The notes under the pieces: generated by a model
Seen by the model: only the letters and a program-made list of their open reading frames with translations
Told to the model about the DNA's origin: nothing
The model's database searches: none
Shown here: positions 18,856-28,524 of the stretch, in pieces
How positions within the stretch are numbered: the stretch's first letter is position 1
Layout: every line of letters starts with the position of its first letter
DNA from: Leptospira sp.
Lineage (GTDB): Bacteria > Spirochaetota > Leptospiria > Leptospirales > Leptospiraceae
DNA length: 64,000 nucleotides
Reading direction: 5' to 3'
Assembly: GCA_027533185.1 (NCBI GenBank)
Contig: JAPZTS010000001.1
Coordinates: forward strand, 186,001-250,000
Translations under genes and position numbers: made by a program

Positions 18856-20498
18856 GTATTCCTGTCTCCAGAACTTGCAAATCCCAGCCGTTGCAATAAC
18901 TCCTTTGCAACGGTTTCATTTTCTGCGACCCTTATATGGTTGTAGAGCCTAGTAATCTCAAATATCTTTTTTACAGAATCTTTGATATTACATACAACGA
19001 GCTCTCCACCTCGTTTACGTAGCCATCCAACTATCTGGATCATAGATCCAATTGCGGAAGAATCGATATGCGAAGTGTTTCCTAAATTAAAAACTCCGTA
19101 ACGAAATCCTTCCGCCATACGTTGTTCCACATACAACTTAATATCGGGACATTTATAGAGATCAATATCACCAACACTCACGTATTCAAAAATATCATCA
19201 TGAACTTGAATGTCTTTGAGATCAATTCTTTCCGGCCCTTTCGCAAAAACTTGGGTGTTAAAAAAAATCTGTTTGTTTAAGTCTTCTGACTTTTCAGCCA
19301 ACTTCGATTCCATGGCACGTAGTCTTGTCAAAACAGAACCTAGTGCGTTCGGCGAAAAATGTTTGTTCGCCTGAATATCGTGTATCAAACCAAGTAACAT
19401 AGCTTTCGCATCTTCGATTTGGGATTTTTTTACAAATTCACTAATCTCATGGAGTCCTCTGGCTGCATTTGCAATCAATATCTCTACCAAAACATCAGGA
19501 TCCTGTTTGCCTCGGGCCTTACCTTTTTCAGGTTTAAATGTATGAGTTAAATTTTGGAGGGAATTTTTTTCTAAAAGATTATAAAAGCTGACATGAGTTT
19601 CAACAAATGGAGCATCTACCTTTGTTGCTCTATCATCAATCTCCAATTCTAAAACTAAATTTTTTATATCATCGGAACGAAGATCACCTAACTGTAAATT
19701 CACCTTTTGCCTGGAAATTGTTTTTGCATCGCCTAAAAATTCATCAAATTCCTCTGCAACTTGGTGCGGAATTTCGGAAAGGACTTGGTTCAAGCGAACC
19801 CCAGGAGCAAAGTGCAACTCAACGTCTATAGCTTGTCCGTATAGAGCGCCTATATCACCAAACTCTGTAAAAAAAATATCCGATGCTTTTTCTGGGTTAT
19901 CGATATAGTAATAATTTCCACCACCAGCCTTAGCAATTTCTACAAGCATTTCTTCATTAAAGTCATTGCCTACTCCGATTGTCGTAGTAGAGATGCCAGC
20001 TGCAGAATGGTCCTTTGCAATTTGCACTAAAGATTCTTTATCTTTGATGCCAAGTGTTGGATTCCCATCTGTAAGTAAGATGACTCTTTTGTAAGCATTT
20101 GGAATTTTTGCATTTGCTACAGCCTTTAGAGTTGAAAGCCAACCCCCACTCAGATTCGTTGATGTGGCTACTTGGATATTCTGTATTTTATCAGTTACTG
20201 ATATTTTTTCTGTTAGTTGGGTGATAGGTTGTATCAATTGAACATCTGCAGAATAGGCAATAATTGTGACCGCATCATGTCGAGTGAGCCAATTGATTAA
20301 AGCTGAAGATGCCTCTATCACAGAATCCATCTTTTCACCTTTCATTGACCAACTTTTATCTATTGCAAGTCCTATGACTAAAGGCTTTCTCTCTTTTGAA
20401 TTTGGATTTGCAGGTGTACGAAAACGAAGCAGTAAGTGGTTTTTTTGAACTTCTTCCACTAAAATATTGGGGTATTCTAACTTTGCTTCAATCTGCAT
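18852..20498 (-). CDS. VWA domain fused to a C-terminal STAS domain
   Basis: A 548-residue protein with an unusual architecture. The N-terminal VWA domain (about 38-215) keeps the metal-ion site: DKSWS (D47, S49, S51), Thr114 and TDGNP with Asp144. A middle region (215-425) has mixed beta and helical sequence. The C-terminal 110 residues look like STAS, with [12 protein letters not shown], then [10 protein letters not shown] (D479, S480, S481), the place of the phosphorylated serine in SpoIIAA-type anti-sigma antagonists. No signal peptide. A link between partner-switching signalling and a VWA adhesion or chaperone-like module is inferred. It stands alone, convergent with the PC4-like gene. 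Confidence 0.85.
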   Translation of the reverse strand: MQIEAKLEYPNILVEEVQKNHLLLRFRTPANPNSKERKPLVIGLAIDKSWSMKGEKMDSVIEASSALINWLTRHDAVTIIAYSADVQLIQPITQLTEKISVTDKIQNIQVATSTNLSGGWLSTLKAVANAKIPNAYKRVILLTDGNPTLGIKDKESLVQIAKDHSAAGISTTTIGVGNDFNEEMLVEIAKAGGGNYYYIDNPEKASDIFFTEFGDIGALYGQAIDVELHFAPGVRLNQVLSEIPHQVAEEFDEFLGDAKTISRQKVNLQLGDLRSDDIKNLVLELEIDDRATKVDAPFVETHVSFYNLLEKNSLQNLTHTFKPEKGKARGKQDPDVLVEILIANAARGLHEISEFVKKSQIEDAKAMLLGLIHDIQANKHFSPNALGSVLTRLRAMESKLAEKSEDLNKQIFFNTQVFAKGPERIDLKDIQVHDDIFEYVSVGDIDLYKCPDIKLYVEQRMAEGFRYGVFNLGNTSHIDSSAIGSMIQIVGWLRKRGGELVVCNIKDSVKKIFEITRLYNHIRVAENETVAKELLQRLGFASSGDRNT

Positions 20499-20571
20499 GA
20501 CCTAGTAAGGAAAATTTTATTTTCACTTTTCGCAAGAACTATTTTTGATTTTATGTCTGAAGGCAGAAATC

Positions 20572-21282
20572 ATGTTTGGAAAAGTACACGAAATCTATTC
20601 GTCCATATCAGGTGAGGGCATCTCACAAGGTATACCAACAGTCTTTGTAAGATTTGCAGGCTGTTCTCTTCGTTGTGGGAAAACCCAAGACCGCAAACTT
20701 TGGTGTGATACACCTTACGCTCTCGGTCCGAACCAAGGTGAAGAAAATTCAATCTCAGAAATATTAAATCAAATTAAAATCTTAGATCCCAACCAACAGT
20801 ATCAAATCCTATGCACAGGTGGTGAACCTTTAGAAGGGGAAAATGGCAAGAAAACATATGTTCTTGCAAATGAAGTTTTTCAAATACGAACAGCCAATTA
20901 TCGGCCCTATCCTAGGATTCGAATTGAAACGAACGGTAAAGAAAAATTAAGTTTAAACGAACCCGTAGTTTACACAATGGACTACAAATTACCTGGATCT
21001 GGGATGGAATCGGAAATGAATTTCGAAAATTTTTTCATTTTAGAAAAGAGACATAATTCTCTTGACGAAATCAAGTTCGTTGTGCGAGATAGAATCGACT
21101 TTCAAAGAAGTTTGGAAGTTATCTCTGAAAATAAAATTAATTTGAATCTTTTGTATTCACCTGTCCACGAAGAATTGGACGCTAGAGAACTTATAGAATG
21201 GTTAAAGAAGGAAACGCCGCCAAATGCACGTTTGTCTCTTCAATTACATAAGTATCTTTGGGGAAATCAAAAAGGAGTTTGA
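20572..21282 (+). CDS. queE: 7-carboxy-7-deazaguanine synthase QueE-like radical SAM enzyme
   Basis: Radical SAM enzyme of the preQ0/queuosine route; it contracts 6-carboxytetrahydropterin to 7-carboxy-7-deazaguanine. The ATG at 20572 gives 236 residues beginning [16 protein letters not shown], the usual QueE N-terminus. The cluster cysteines are C31, C35 and C45, a CX3CX9C spacing rather than the canonical CX3CX2C; other QueE variants also have altered spacing. CTGGEPL and IETNGK complete the SAM region. The stop overlaps the next gene's ATG. FolE, which supplies an early pterin precursor to this route, lies at 34030. Confidence 0.85.
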   Translation: MFGKVHEIYSSISGEGISQGIPTVFVRFAGCSLRCGKTQDRKLWCDTPYALGPNQGEENSISEILNQIKILDPNQQYQILCTGGEPLEGENGKKTYVLANEVFQIRTANYRPYPRIRIETNGKEKLSLNEPVVYTMDYKLPGSGMESEMNFENFFILEKRHNSLDEIKFVVRDRIDFQRSLEVISENKINLNLLYSPVHEELDARELIEWLKKETPPNARLSLQLHKYLWGNQKGV

Positions 21283-24125
21283 TGAACATCCCAACTCAGC
21301 TAAGTTTAGATTTTGAAACAATCGTTGAAGAAAAAAAAACCAATGAGTATGCATTTTTAGTGAATCAATCACATTTGGGTCTTGGGAAGATAATAAATGA
21401 AACATCTGAAAACGTAGAAATCCATTTTGAACTCAGCGAAAACATCCAAATCATTTCTAAATCCAATAAAAATTTAAAACTAATAAATCACTATCCAGAA
21501 TCTTTAAAAGCCTGGGAAGAATTTCCTCGTGCGATGGATACGGCTCTGACTGCAAACCAGCTCAAGCTTACTTACAATTTTAATAAACTTTCTTCTCTTT
21601 CTAATTCACGGACACGACTTCTTCCCCATCAAATTGAATCTACATTTATTGTAGCGAATAGTTTAAAGCCTAGGTTTATTCTCGCTGACGAAGTTGGACT
21701 TGGAAAGACAATCGAGGCGGGCCTTGCCGTAAAGGAGCTTATGTTCCGCAGGGGTTTAAAAAAGGTAATCGTTGTTGCTCCCTCTCCTCTCCTTATTCAG
21801 TGGCAACAGGAGATGAAAAACAAATTTAATGAAGATTTTGCGATCATTCGCAGAAGAAACTTTGTTACGAATGGACCAGACCACTGGAAAAATTTCAATA
21901 AAATCATTACATCAATCGATTTTATAAAAAATCCCAAATATGCCGAAGAAATTTTGAAATCAAAATGGGATATCGTAGTTTTTGACGAAGCCCATAGACT
22001 GCGAAGAGATTATTCTAAAATCACTCGTAGTTATCTTTTTGCAGAAAAGATCTCTAGAAAAACAGAATGTCTTCTTCTCTTAACAGCAACTCCATTTCGA
22101 GGGAAATTAGAAGAGCTTTTTTATCTAATGCACTTAGTAGATCCAAACATTCTTGGACCCTATCATACCTTTATAAATGACTATGTTTTAGGCCAAAAAG
22201 GTGATTTAAAAGAGAAGATTTCAAAGGTTCTATTGCGACGAAGAAAAGTAGAAGTGGGAGGATTTACCAAACGCTTTGCAAAAACCGTAAGGATAGATCT
22301 TTCTCCCATCGAACGAGCATTTTATGATGAAACCACAGATTATGTAAGGCGTGAATACAATCTAGCTATGGGTACAAAAAATAGAGCCATAGGATTTGTG
22401 ATGATTGTATTCCAGAAGTTACTCGACTCCTCGGTAATTGCCCTTCTCTCTGCCCTACAAAAACGAAAATTTATGTTAGAATCAAAATTCCACTACATGA
22501 AGGAACATGAAACAACATTAGATGATTGGGATCTGGACGAGACGGAAAACGTAGAGGACTTTATCTGCGAATTGGAAGACAGTGAAATGTCCAGCTTCCA
22601 AAGAATGAAGAGAGAGCTCTTTACTCTAAATCGTTTGATTCATCTTGGTAAACAAATAAAAGAGGACCGCAAAACACAGAAATTACGAGAAACATTAGCT
22701 AAGCTAAAAAAAGAAGGTCATAAAAAATTTATAATCTTTACTCAATTTAGAACCACGCAAGATCATTTACAATCCGTATTGGAGCCTGAATTTAAAGTCT
22801 CCCCTTTCCACGGTTCTCTTAGTATGGATGATAAAGAGAAAGCAATCCAAAGGTTTAAAGAGGATTATGAAATCTTAATCTGTACGGAAGCCGGTGGAGA
22901 AGGACGAAATTTACAATTCGCCAATATTCTGTTCAATTATGACCTTCCTTGGAGTCCTCTCAAGATAGAACAAAGAATTGGAAGGATACACAGATTTGGT
23001 CAAAAAGACAATGTTTATATTTTTAATTTTGCATCTAAGGATACGGTAGCCGAAAGAATTTTAGAAGTACTCACGAATAAGATTCGATTGTTTGAAGAAT
23101 CCATCGGAGCATCAGATGAACTTTTGGGAACTATCGAAGAAGAATTGGACTTTAACTCTGGTTTTATGAAATTTATTACAGGCCAGAAGACAAAAGAAGA
23201 ATTAGAAACGGAATTGGATATGAAAATCCAAGTCGCCCAAAAAGGATTTCAAAAATTAAATGCACTCGTAACCCCAAAACTTCTGGATTTTAATCTCAAA
23301 GATTATTATGACCACACCCTAGAGGAAAGAGATTGGAATAATAGCCATTTGGAAGAAGTTGTGTCTCAAGGTTCCAAATACTTTCACAATCAATTGCCTG
23401 GCTGTCTAACTCATAAAGATAAGAACATCTATCAGTATACAAGTCCAGATGGAAAATCTAAACTTGCTACTTTCGACTCTGATCTAGCTCTTTCCAATGA
23501 TTCCTTAGAATTTTTAGCCTTTGGTCATCCATTTGTTGAAAAGGTAACCGAGTTGCTTACGGGAAGCAATGTTGGCAGGAAAAAGAAATACGTACATTCA
23601 AAGGAGATTCAGAATAAGATTCTATTTGTTTTTCAGGTAACGTTTGAGTTTTCACTGAAACGAAAAGATTTATTTTTTATCGAATACGATCTCATTCAAA
23701 ACAAAGTTGATATTCTCGATGAAAAACCTCAATCTTGGAAAGATGCAAAAACTTATGTGCCAGAAAAAGAGGTATCCATACTCACCTTAGAACAAGCCTT
23801 TGCCGAATCTTTCCCAATTGTTGAGAAAGAAGCAGAAAAGAAAAAGGAAAAGCTTCAAAAAGAAACCATGTCGATTTTTCAAAAAGAAGAGTATAAAGTA
23901 GAACTTTCTCATCAAAAAACAATCCGACAATTAGAAGAGAAACTCATGCGCCAAGAAGCGGCCTACAAATGGGACAATCGGCCCGAAAAGAAAGCCGTCT
24001 TACACAAAACAATGAAAGAAATTCAGAGAGCCAAGGATGAATTTACGGTAGAAATGCGAAAGATCAAGAATGGCGCTAAGATTTTTCACCAAATACAACT
24101 CTTTCAGACTTATATAGCGACCTAA
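21282..24125 (+). CDS. SNF2/RapA-family ATP-dependent helicase
   Basis: A 947-residue superfamily 2 ATPase. Its ATG shares a base with the QueE stop, with AAAGGAG 4 bases upstream. Motifs in order: DEVGLGKT (136-143), FDEAH (motif II), LLTATPFRG, then in the C-terminal lobe [20 protein letters not shown] and [12 protein letters not shown] (motif VI). The RIHRFGQ signature and the layout resemble the HepA/RapA group, which recycles RNA polymerase. The C-terminal 300 residues are Glu/Lys rich with coiled-coil potential (from about 840). Length suits the family. Its tie to QueE is only translational coupling. Confidence 0.9.
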   Translation: MNIPTQLSLDFETIVEEKKTNEYAFLVNQSHLGLGKIINETSENVEIHFELSENIQIISKSNKNLKLINHYPESLKAWEEFPRAMDTALTANQLKLTYNFNKLSSLSNSRTRLLPHQIESTFIVANSLKPRFILADEVGLGKTIEAGLAVKELMFRRGLKKVIVVAPSPLLIQWQQEMKNKFNEDFAIIRRRNFVTNGPDHWKNFNKIITSIDFIKNPKYAEEILKSKWDIVVFDEAHRLRRDYSKITRSYLFAEKISRKTECLLLLTATPFRGKLEELFYLMHLVDPNILGPYHTFINDYVLGQKGDLKEKISKVLLRRRKVEVGGFTKRFAKTVRIDLSPIERAFYDETTDYVRREYNLAMGTKNRAIGFVMIVFQKLLDSSVIALLSALQKRKFMLESKFHYMKEHETTLDDWDLDETENVEDFICELEDSEMSSFQRMKRELFTLNRLIHLGKQIKEDRKTQKLRETLAKLKKEGHKKFIIFTQFRTTQDHLQSVLEPEFKVSPFHGSLSMDDKEKAIQRFKEDYEILICTEAGGEGRNLQFANILFNYDLPWSPLKIEQRIGRIHRFGQKDNVYIFNFASKDTVAERILEVLTNKIRLFEESIGASDELLGTIEEELDFNSGFMKFITGQKTKEELETELDMKIQVAQKGFQKLNALVTPKLLDFNLKDYYDHTLEERDWNNSHLEEVVSQGSKYFHNQLPGCLTHKDKNIYQYTSPDGKSKLATFDSDLALSNDSLEFLAFGHPFVEKVTELLTGSNVGRKKKYVHSKEIQNKILFVFQVTFEFSLKRKDLFFIEYDLIQNKVDILDEKPQSWKDAKTYVPEKEVSILTLEQAFAESFPIVEKEAEKKKEKLQKETMSIFQKEEYKVELSHQKTIRQLEEKLMRQEAAYKWDNRPEKKAVLHKTMKEIQRAKDEFTVEMRKIKNGAKIFHQIQLFQTYIAT

Positions 24126-24165
24126 ATATCGTTTACAAATTTAGTTTGAACCTCATTTTTAGGGA

Positions 24166-25407
24166 ATGACATTACGTCTTCCTGCATTCTGGGTTCAGAT
24201 ACTAATTGGTCTGGTTTTGGGAGTTATAACAGGTATTATACTAAATGCAGAGTCCGGCATTGTCTCAAAAGAAGCATTACCACCCTTTCTTGGCTGGCTC
24301 AAAGCACCAGGAGACATATTTTTAAATCTGCTCCAGATGATAATGGTACCTTTGATTATTTCATCCATATCGATTGGAGTTTCAAGTCTACAATCGATTT
24401 CGGAGCTTATGCGTCTTGGATCTCGAACATTAATCTATTTCACGACGACTTCGTTTCTTGCGATAGTTATAGGCATCACACTCGCAACCTGGATAGAACC
24501 AGGTCAATATATTCAAATTGATTTGGTTGAGAGCAGCAAAATCATAGATGTAAAACAAGAGGAGATGAGTCTGCCTTCTGCTATCTCTAACCTGATTCCA
24601 AAAAATTTAATTCAGGTTTGGTACAAACAAGAAATGTTATCTTTAGTTATTTTTGGAATCTTCCTTGGTGTGTTCTTTTTAGTATCGAAGGAGCATAGCC
24701 AGGCATTAAAATCCGTTTTTCTATCTATAGAACATTTTTGCATTTGGGTGGTTTCTATCGCGATGAAACTCGCACCTTTAGCTGTCTTTGGTCTAATGAG
24801 TTATGCACTAGTTCATGTTGGCTTCTCTCTTTTGACAGGTCTTCTTTCGTATGTTTCTACAGTCTTATTAGGACTCACTTTAGTTCTTATTCTTTATCTT
24901 ATTTTGATATTTGGATTCACTAGAACCAATCCATTTTATTTTTTATGGAAAATTCGTGAGATACCAATTTTAGGATTTTCAACCTCCAGTTCAAGTTCCG
25001 TTCTTCCTTACTCACTTCAAGTTTCAAAAGAAAAGGTTGGTATTCAAAATAAAATTGCTGATTTTGTAATTCCTTTGGGAGCGACAATTAACATGGATGG
25101 GACTGCTTTGTACCAGGCAGTGGCTACTGTTTTTTTAGCCCAAGTTTACCAAGTACAATTAGATTTCATAAACTTATCTTTGTTAGCTGTTACGGTTACA
25201 GCCGCATCAATCGGGACAGCAGCAACACCAGGAGTAGGAATTGTAATACTTGCTGGTATTCTGCAAACATTTCATATTCCTTTAGAAGGAATCACGATAC
25301 TTTTCGGAGTTGACCGTATTTTAGATATGTGTCGAACTTCTGTCAATCTAACAGGTGACCAAACTGCCGCCTACATTATGAATCATTATTGGAAGGAAAA
25401 TACATGA
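24166..25407 (+). CDS. Dicarboxylate/amino acid:cation symporter (GltP/DctA family)
   Basis: A 413-residue transporter with about eight membrane helices and the family's re-entrant loops: the serine-rich hairpin FSTSSSSSVLP and the motif NMDGTALYQA (substrate and ion site), then TAASIGTAATPG and the C-terminal RTSVNLTGDQTAAY. These match glutamate or C4-dicarboxylate carriers that use sodium or proton gradients. The substrate cannot be fixed from sequence. AGGGA directly precedes the ATG. The GDSL lipoprotein gene overlaps its last codon (ATGA). Confidence 0.9.
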   Translation: MTLRLPAFWVQILIGLVLGVITGIILNAESGIVSKEALPPFLGWLKAPGDIFLNLLQMIMVPLIISSISIGVSSLQSISELMRLGSRTLIYFTTTSFLAIVIGITLATWIEPGQYIQIDLVESSKIIDVKQEEMSLPSAISNLIPKNLIQVWYKQEMLSLVIFGIFLGVFFLVSKEHSQALKSVFLSIEHFCIWVVSIAMKLAPLAVFGLMSYALVHVGFSLLTGLLSYVSTVLLGLTLVLILYLILIFGFTRTNPFYFLWKIREIPILGFSTSSSSSVLPYSLQVSKEKVGIQNKIADFVIPLGATINMDGTALYQAVATVFLAQVYQVQLDFINLSLLAVTVTAASIGTAATPGVGIVILAGILQTFHIPLEGITILFGVDRILDMCRTSVNLTGDQTAAYIMNHYWKENT

Positions 25408-26252
25408 AATTTAAGATTTTGGTGACTTGTTTTATTTTGGTAAACACGATCAATTGTGACACCAAAAAAGAATATTTTGATGATGTAACAGCAAATTTAC
25501 TTTGTAGGACTTATGCAGTTTGTAACGGTTCTACTCCAGCTAGAACTGGTATCATCGGTGATAGTTGGACAGACCTTTTATTGGGTTACCCTGCCGTTGA
25601 AACACTTCGAAACCAGCTTGAGAACAATCATGGCTACAAATTTGTTGGTGCAACACTCGGTGGAAAAACTATGCAACAAGTTGTCAACCAAGGTTTACAA
25701 TTTCAAGTGATTGATGAAGCGGGAGCGGATGTAAGCGCAATCCTATTATCCCTTGGAGGAAATGATGTCCAAGCCAATCTAACCGAATATGTAGGCAACA
25801 TCCAAGGCGTTCAGAACCAAAGATTTGCACAAATCCGAACGAACCTGTTAACAATCGTAAGAACTGGTAATGCATTTAAACAGAGTAAATACGGCGGACA
25901 GCCGATCAAATGGGTGATCCATGGATACGACTATCCGAATCCATATCTTAGTCCGGCAATTCCAAATGCGGACGAAGGTTGTGAAACTAAGTTCAATCGA
26001 TCAGGGTTAACTCCGGCCAATGCTGGTGTATTCACGCAGCAGCAGTTAGATGGATTAAATACTCTCTATAAACAAGTTGCAGATGAAGAACCAACACTGT
26101 ATTATATAGATTTGCGGAGAACATTAGGCGGACCGCCAATTTCGAAAGCAGAACTAATGGTCGATTGTATACATGCCAACAACTTAGGCTTTAAATTGTT
26201 AGCAGAGAAAATGGCTCCTTTGATCAAACCAATTACAAATGTAGGTTTATAA
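25404..26252 (+). CDS. SGNH/GDSL-type hydrolase, lipoprotein
   Basis: A 282-residue protein; the ATG at 25404 has AAGGA upstream and overlaps the transporter stop. It begins with a signal peptide ending NTINCD (lipobox-like Cys). SGNH blocks appear in order: GIIGDSW with the serine, the block-II glycine in TLGGKT, GGND with the asparagine, and VDCIHANNLG with Asp and His. The substrate (ester, lipid or glycan acetyl group) is unknown. It is followed 1 base later by an outer-membrane barrel gene, so the two may work together on envelope lipids or glycans (inference). Confidence 0.82.
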   Translation: MKFKILVTCFILVNTINCDTKKEYFDDVTANLLCRTYAVCNGSTPARTGIIGDSWTDLLLGYPAVETLRNQLENNHGYKFVGATLGGKTMQQVVNQGLQFQVIDEAGADVSAILLSLGGNDVQANLTEYVGNIQGVQNQRFAQIRTNLLTIVRTGNAFKQSKYGGQPIKWVIHGYDYPNPYLSPAIPNADEGCETKFNRSGLTPANAGVFTQQQLDGLNTLYKQVADEEPTLYYIDLRRTLGGPPISKAELMVDCIHANNLGFKLLAEKMAPLIKPITNVGL

Positions 26253-26253
26253 C

Positions 26254-27165
26254 ATGAATCGAATTCTTTTAATATTTTTTATACTTAATTTCATTTTTTT
26301 CCCCGTGCTGGCTCAAAACACAGATTCTAAGGACCCATCTACTACTGGTAAGGAGAGTAACCAAATTTCGGTAAATGACTCAAGTACGCAAACTGACGCA
26401 TCTACGGCCAAATCCCCATCAAAAAACTTTGCGCACCCCCTACAAATAGAACCTGTTGCGGTTTATACTAAAATACGTGGCAACCTTTCTTATTGGGATC
26501 GTAATTTTAATAAAGTATACGAAGAAGTCCGTTCTCTCAATGCCGAAGGAGAGTTGAAATTTTGGGAAAATTTTTCAATCACTACTTCTGTTGGTAGAAC
26601 TCAAGTTGTTTTAACTGATTCTCCTACAGAAACCACTTGGGATCGAGCTAACCTAGGTCTTAAATACGCAAAAGTAATCGATACTGGATCATCACAATGG
26701 TTGATTGGTGGTGGGATTCGATTTTACGACCAAAAGAGAAACAGTCTCTTTCGGGAAAGGGAAAATCCTGAGTATTATTTAATAAGACCAAATTTTGGGA
26801 TTGGCTTCAAAAAGGGTATCTTCGAAATTATGAGTGAATTTCGATTCCAAACAGAAACCACTCGAAAGGGTAGAGAATCAAGCCTAGAAGAATTCAGGCG
26901 ATACTACCAAGTAGGGATTGCGCCATCGATCGCGTTAGGTGAATCATTTCGAATCTTTACTGAACTTGAATACCGTGAGCCCTTTGATAAAACCGTCGAT
27001 ACGAATACCAGATTTTTTAATTTTTATCCCGGTGTTTCATATAAAACTGATTCGATGGGAACATTTAGTCTTTCTCTTATGGCAGCCCTTCTTCCTAAAA
27101 GTGAAAATGCAATAGATAGAGGGATTAGATTTTCTTATTTTTACTTTTTTGATACTGGCAATTAA
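26254..27165 (+). CDS. Putative outer-membrane beta-barrel protein
   Basis: A 303-residue protein with a signal peptide ending PVLAQ, a Ser/Thr/Asp-rich linker, and about 220 residues of alternating amphipathic strands (for example SITTSVGRTQVVLT, FRFQTETTR, FSYFYFFDTG). No named family recognised; the sequence ends near an aromatic-rich strand rather than a terminal Phe. It sits between a GDSL hydrolase gene and a TRL-like gene and its stop overlaps the next start (TAATG). Confidence 0.68.
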   Translation: MNRILLIFFILNFIFFPVLAQNTDSKDPSTTGKESNQISVNDSSTQTDASTAKSPSKNFAHPLQIEPVAVYTKIRGNLSYWDRNFNKVYEEVRSLNAEGELKFWENFSITTSVGRTQVVLTDSPTETTWDRANLGLKYAKVIDTGSSQWLIGGGIRFYDQKRNSLFRERENPEYYLIRPNFGIGFKKGIFEIMSEFRFQTETTRKGRESSLEEFRRYYQVGIAPSIALGESFRIFTELEYREPFDKTVDTNTRFFNFYPGVSYKTDSMGTFSLSLMAALLPKSENAIDRGIRFSYFYFFDTGN

Positions 27166-27479
27166 TGAAACCTTTGCAGTTTGTATGGATCCTAATGTTC
27201 ATAAACTGCATAACATTCCAATATGGGAATCCATCGCAGACTGTTTCACTAAACAAAGGAGCACACGGTTGGTATTCTCAGGAACAGGTGGTTGGTGCCG
27301 ACCATCCTTTCGGAGAGTCCTGTATACAAAATTATTTTGGATTGGTAAGTGTAGGTGATGCACGATATGAGCGAATCCAAGAGGGTCTTAAGTTTAAGAC
27401 TATTTTTAGTGTAGACCATATATATAAGACTCAGTATCTTTTTTACCAAGAACTTTGTGTCCGAGTGTATGGAAAATGA
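27165..27479 (+). CDS. TRL-like family small protein, copy 3
   Basis: A 104-residue protein with a hydrophobic start and a Cys (FINC), then ESCIQNYFGLVSVGDARYERIQEG and the ending LCVRVYGK. It shares the C..x(S/N)YxGL.S.GDAxxE pattern and the LC-x4-G-x tail with the copies at 4289, 4634 and 27708. It starts on the stop of the barrel gene and its own stop overlaps the next start (ATGA). Function unknown. Confidence 0.66.
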   Translation: MKPLQFVWILMFINCITFQYGNPSQTVSLNKGAHGWYSQEQVVGADHPFGESCIQNYFGLVSVGDARYERIQEGLKFKTIFSVDHIYKTQYLFYQELCVRVYGK

Positions 27480-27733
27480 AACAAGGGATTGAATCACTCA
27501 GTGAATTTTCTAAACAACTAAAATCAGGCTCAATTTACCAAGAAATAGAATCAAAATTATTAGAGTTACAAAAATCAAAGACCCATCTAAAACAAAATAG
27601 GAAAACGATCGATGGTCTTAGGGAACAAATTCAAAAAAAGGAAGATCAAATTCAAAAATTATATTCAGACATTATAAACCTACAAAATAAACTTTCAGAA
27701 ATTTTAGATGCCGAACTTAATAGAATTCAGTAG
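27476..27733 (+). CDS. Small coiled-coil protein (85 aa)
   Basis: No signal peptide and no membrane segment. The product is almost wholly helical and charged, with heptad-like leucines and isoleucines from about residue 20 (KLLELQKSKTHLKQ ... LREQIQKKEDQIQKLYSD). The ATG overlaps the stop of the preceding TRL-like gene (ATGA), and the next gene starts 26 bases before its stop. The tight overlap on both sides suggests translational coupling. It could act as a small cytoplasmic scaffold; no family recognised. Confidence 0.66.
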   Translation: MKQGIESLSEFSKQLKSGSIYQEIESKLLELQKSKTHLKQNRKTIDGLREQIQKKEDQIQKLYSDIINLQNKLSEILDAELNRIQ

Positions 27734-28031
27734 AATCATACTTTACTTTTTATTTACTATTTGTTTTTTCTCATGTGCTTCGTCAGGATTTGGGCCCCAA
27801 GGATATCTCTATGAAGAACAGCGTATTAGTCTTATGGAAACCGGTTTGTCTGCTAAAAAGGAAGGCGTAGCATGCGCTAAATCTTATCTTGGTCTCTTAG
27901 CTTTTGGGGATGCTTCTATTGGAGAATCAATACGGAATGGCAACATCAAAGAAATAACTGCAATAGAATTAGAATCATTCGGTTTCTTTGGAATTTTTGC
28001 GAAACTTTGTGTAGTAACCAAAGGAAACTAG
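27708..28031 (+). CDS. TRL-like family small lipoprotein, copy 4
   Basis: A 107-residue lipoprotein with signal peptide ending FFSCASSGFGPQGYLY, then ACAKSYLGLLAFGDASIGESIRNGNIKEI and the ending LCVVTKGN. It is the closest of the four copies to the one at 4289 (CAHSGFGPNG; SYLGLISLGSAS). It overlaps the coiled-coil gene by 26 bases. Family function is unknown. Confidence 0.7.
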   Translation: MPNLIEFSRIILYFLFTICFFSCASSGFGPQGYLYEEQRISLMETGLSAKKEGVACAKSYLGLLAFGDASIGESIRNGNIKEITAIELESFGFFGIFAKLCVVTKGN

Positions 28032-28047
28032 TCGAACTTTATAGTAT

Positions 28048-28473
28048 ATGGTTCGGGTCTCTAAATTTTTAATTTTTTTGAATTTTTGGTTCACCAATGC
28101 CTGTGTTCCAAGACCAGAGCCGTCCCTAATTGGTATTCTAGCACTTCCTTTAGTCACTCAAACCTCAGATGTATTTTTTGTAGAAAGCAGCATTCCCACA
28201 CAAAACCAAACAGGTGTGCCTGTAACCACTGTTCTCAGTTTTACTTTTTCACAGGTTTTAAATACTGATTCTTTAGCAGGAAATTTGGAATGGTCACCGA
28301 CAGGACCTCTCACTTCCTTTAGTGTTACACCTAATAACCGACAGATTAGTTTAACACCGAATGTGAACTTTGCAAATGCAAGTGTGTATACCATTCGATT
28401 TAAAAAGGAAATCCAATCGACAATTGGAAAATCTATGCAAGCGGATTTTGAGTTGCTTTTTACGACGGAATAA
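28048..28473 (+). CDS. Lipoprotein with a bacterial Ig-like (Big_5) domain
   Basis: A 141-residue protein with signal peptide ending FWFTNACVP and one Ig-like module: VESSIPTQNQTGVPVTTVLSFTFSQ, then LEWSPTGP and NASVYTIRFKKEIQS. Big_5 domains are common in Leptospira surface proteins. It is the last gene of the 24166-28473 group and is followed within 9 bases by the strong hairpin at 28482. Confidence 0.72.
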   Translation: MVRVSKFLIFLNFWFTNACVPRPEPSLIGILALPLVTQTSDVFFVESSIPTQNQTGVPVTTVLSFTFSQVLNTDSLAGNLEWSPTGPLTSFSVTPNNRQISLTPNVNFANASVYTIRFKKEIQSTIGKSMQADFELLFTTE

Positions 28474-28481
28474 TAGAAGAA

Positions 28482-28510
28482 CTACCAGTCTCTGAGTCAG
28501 AGACTGGTAG
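28482..28510. terminator. Hairpin terminator between convergent genes
   Basis: CTACCAGTCTCTGA and its exact complement TCAGAGACTGGTAG flank one G, giving a stem of 11 or more base pairs. It lies between the stops of the Ig-like lipoprotein gene (28473) and hppA (28525), so it can act on both strands. No long T-run follows, so strength is uncertain. Confidence 0.75.
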
Positions 28511-28524
28511 GAAATAGTTTTACT

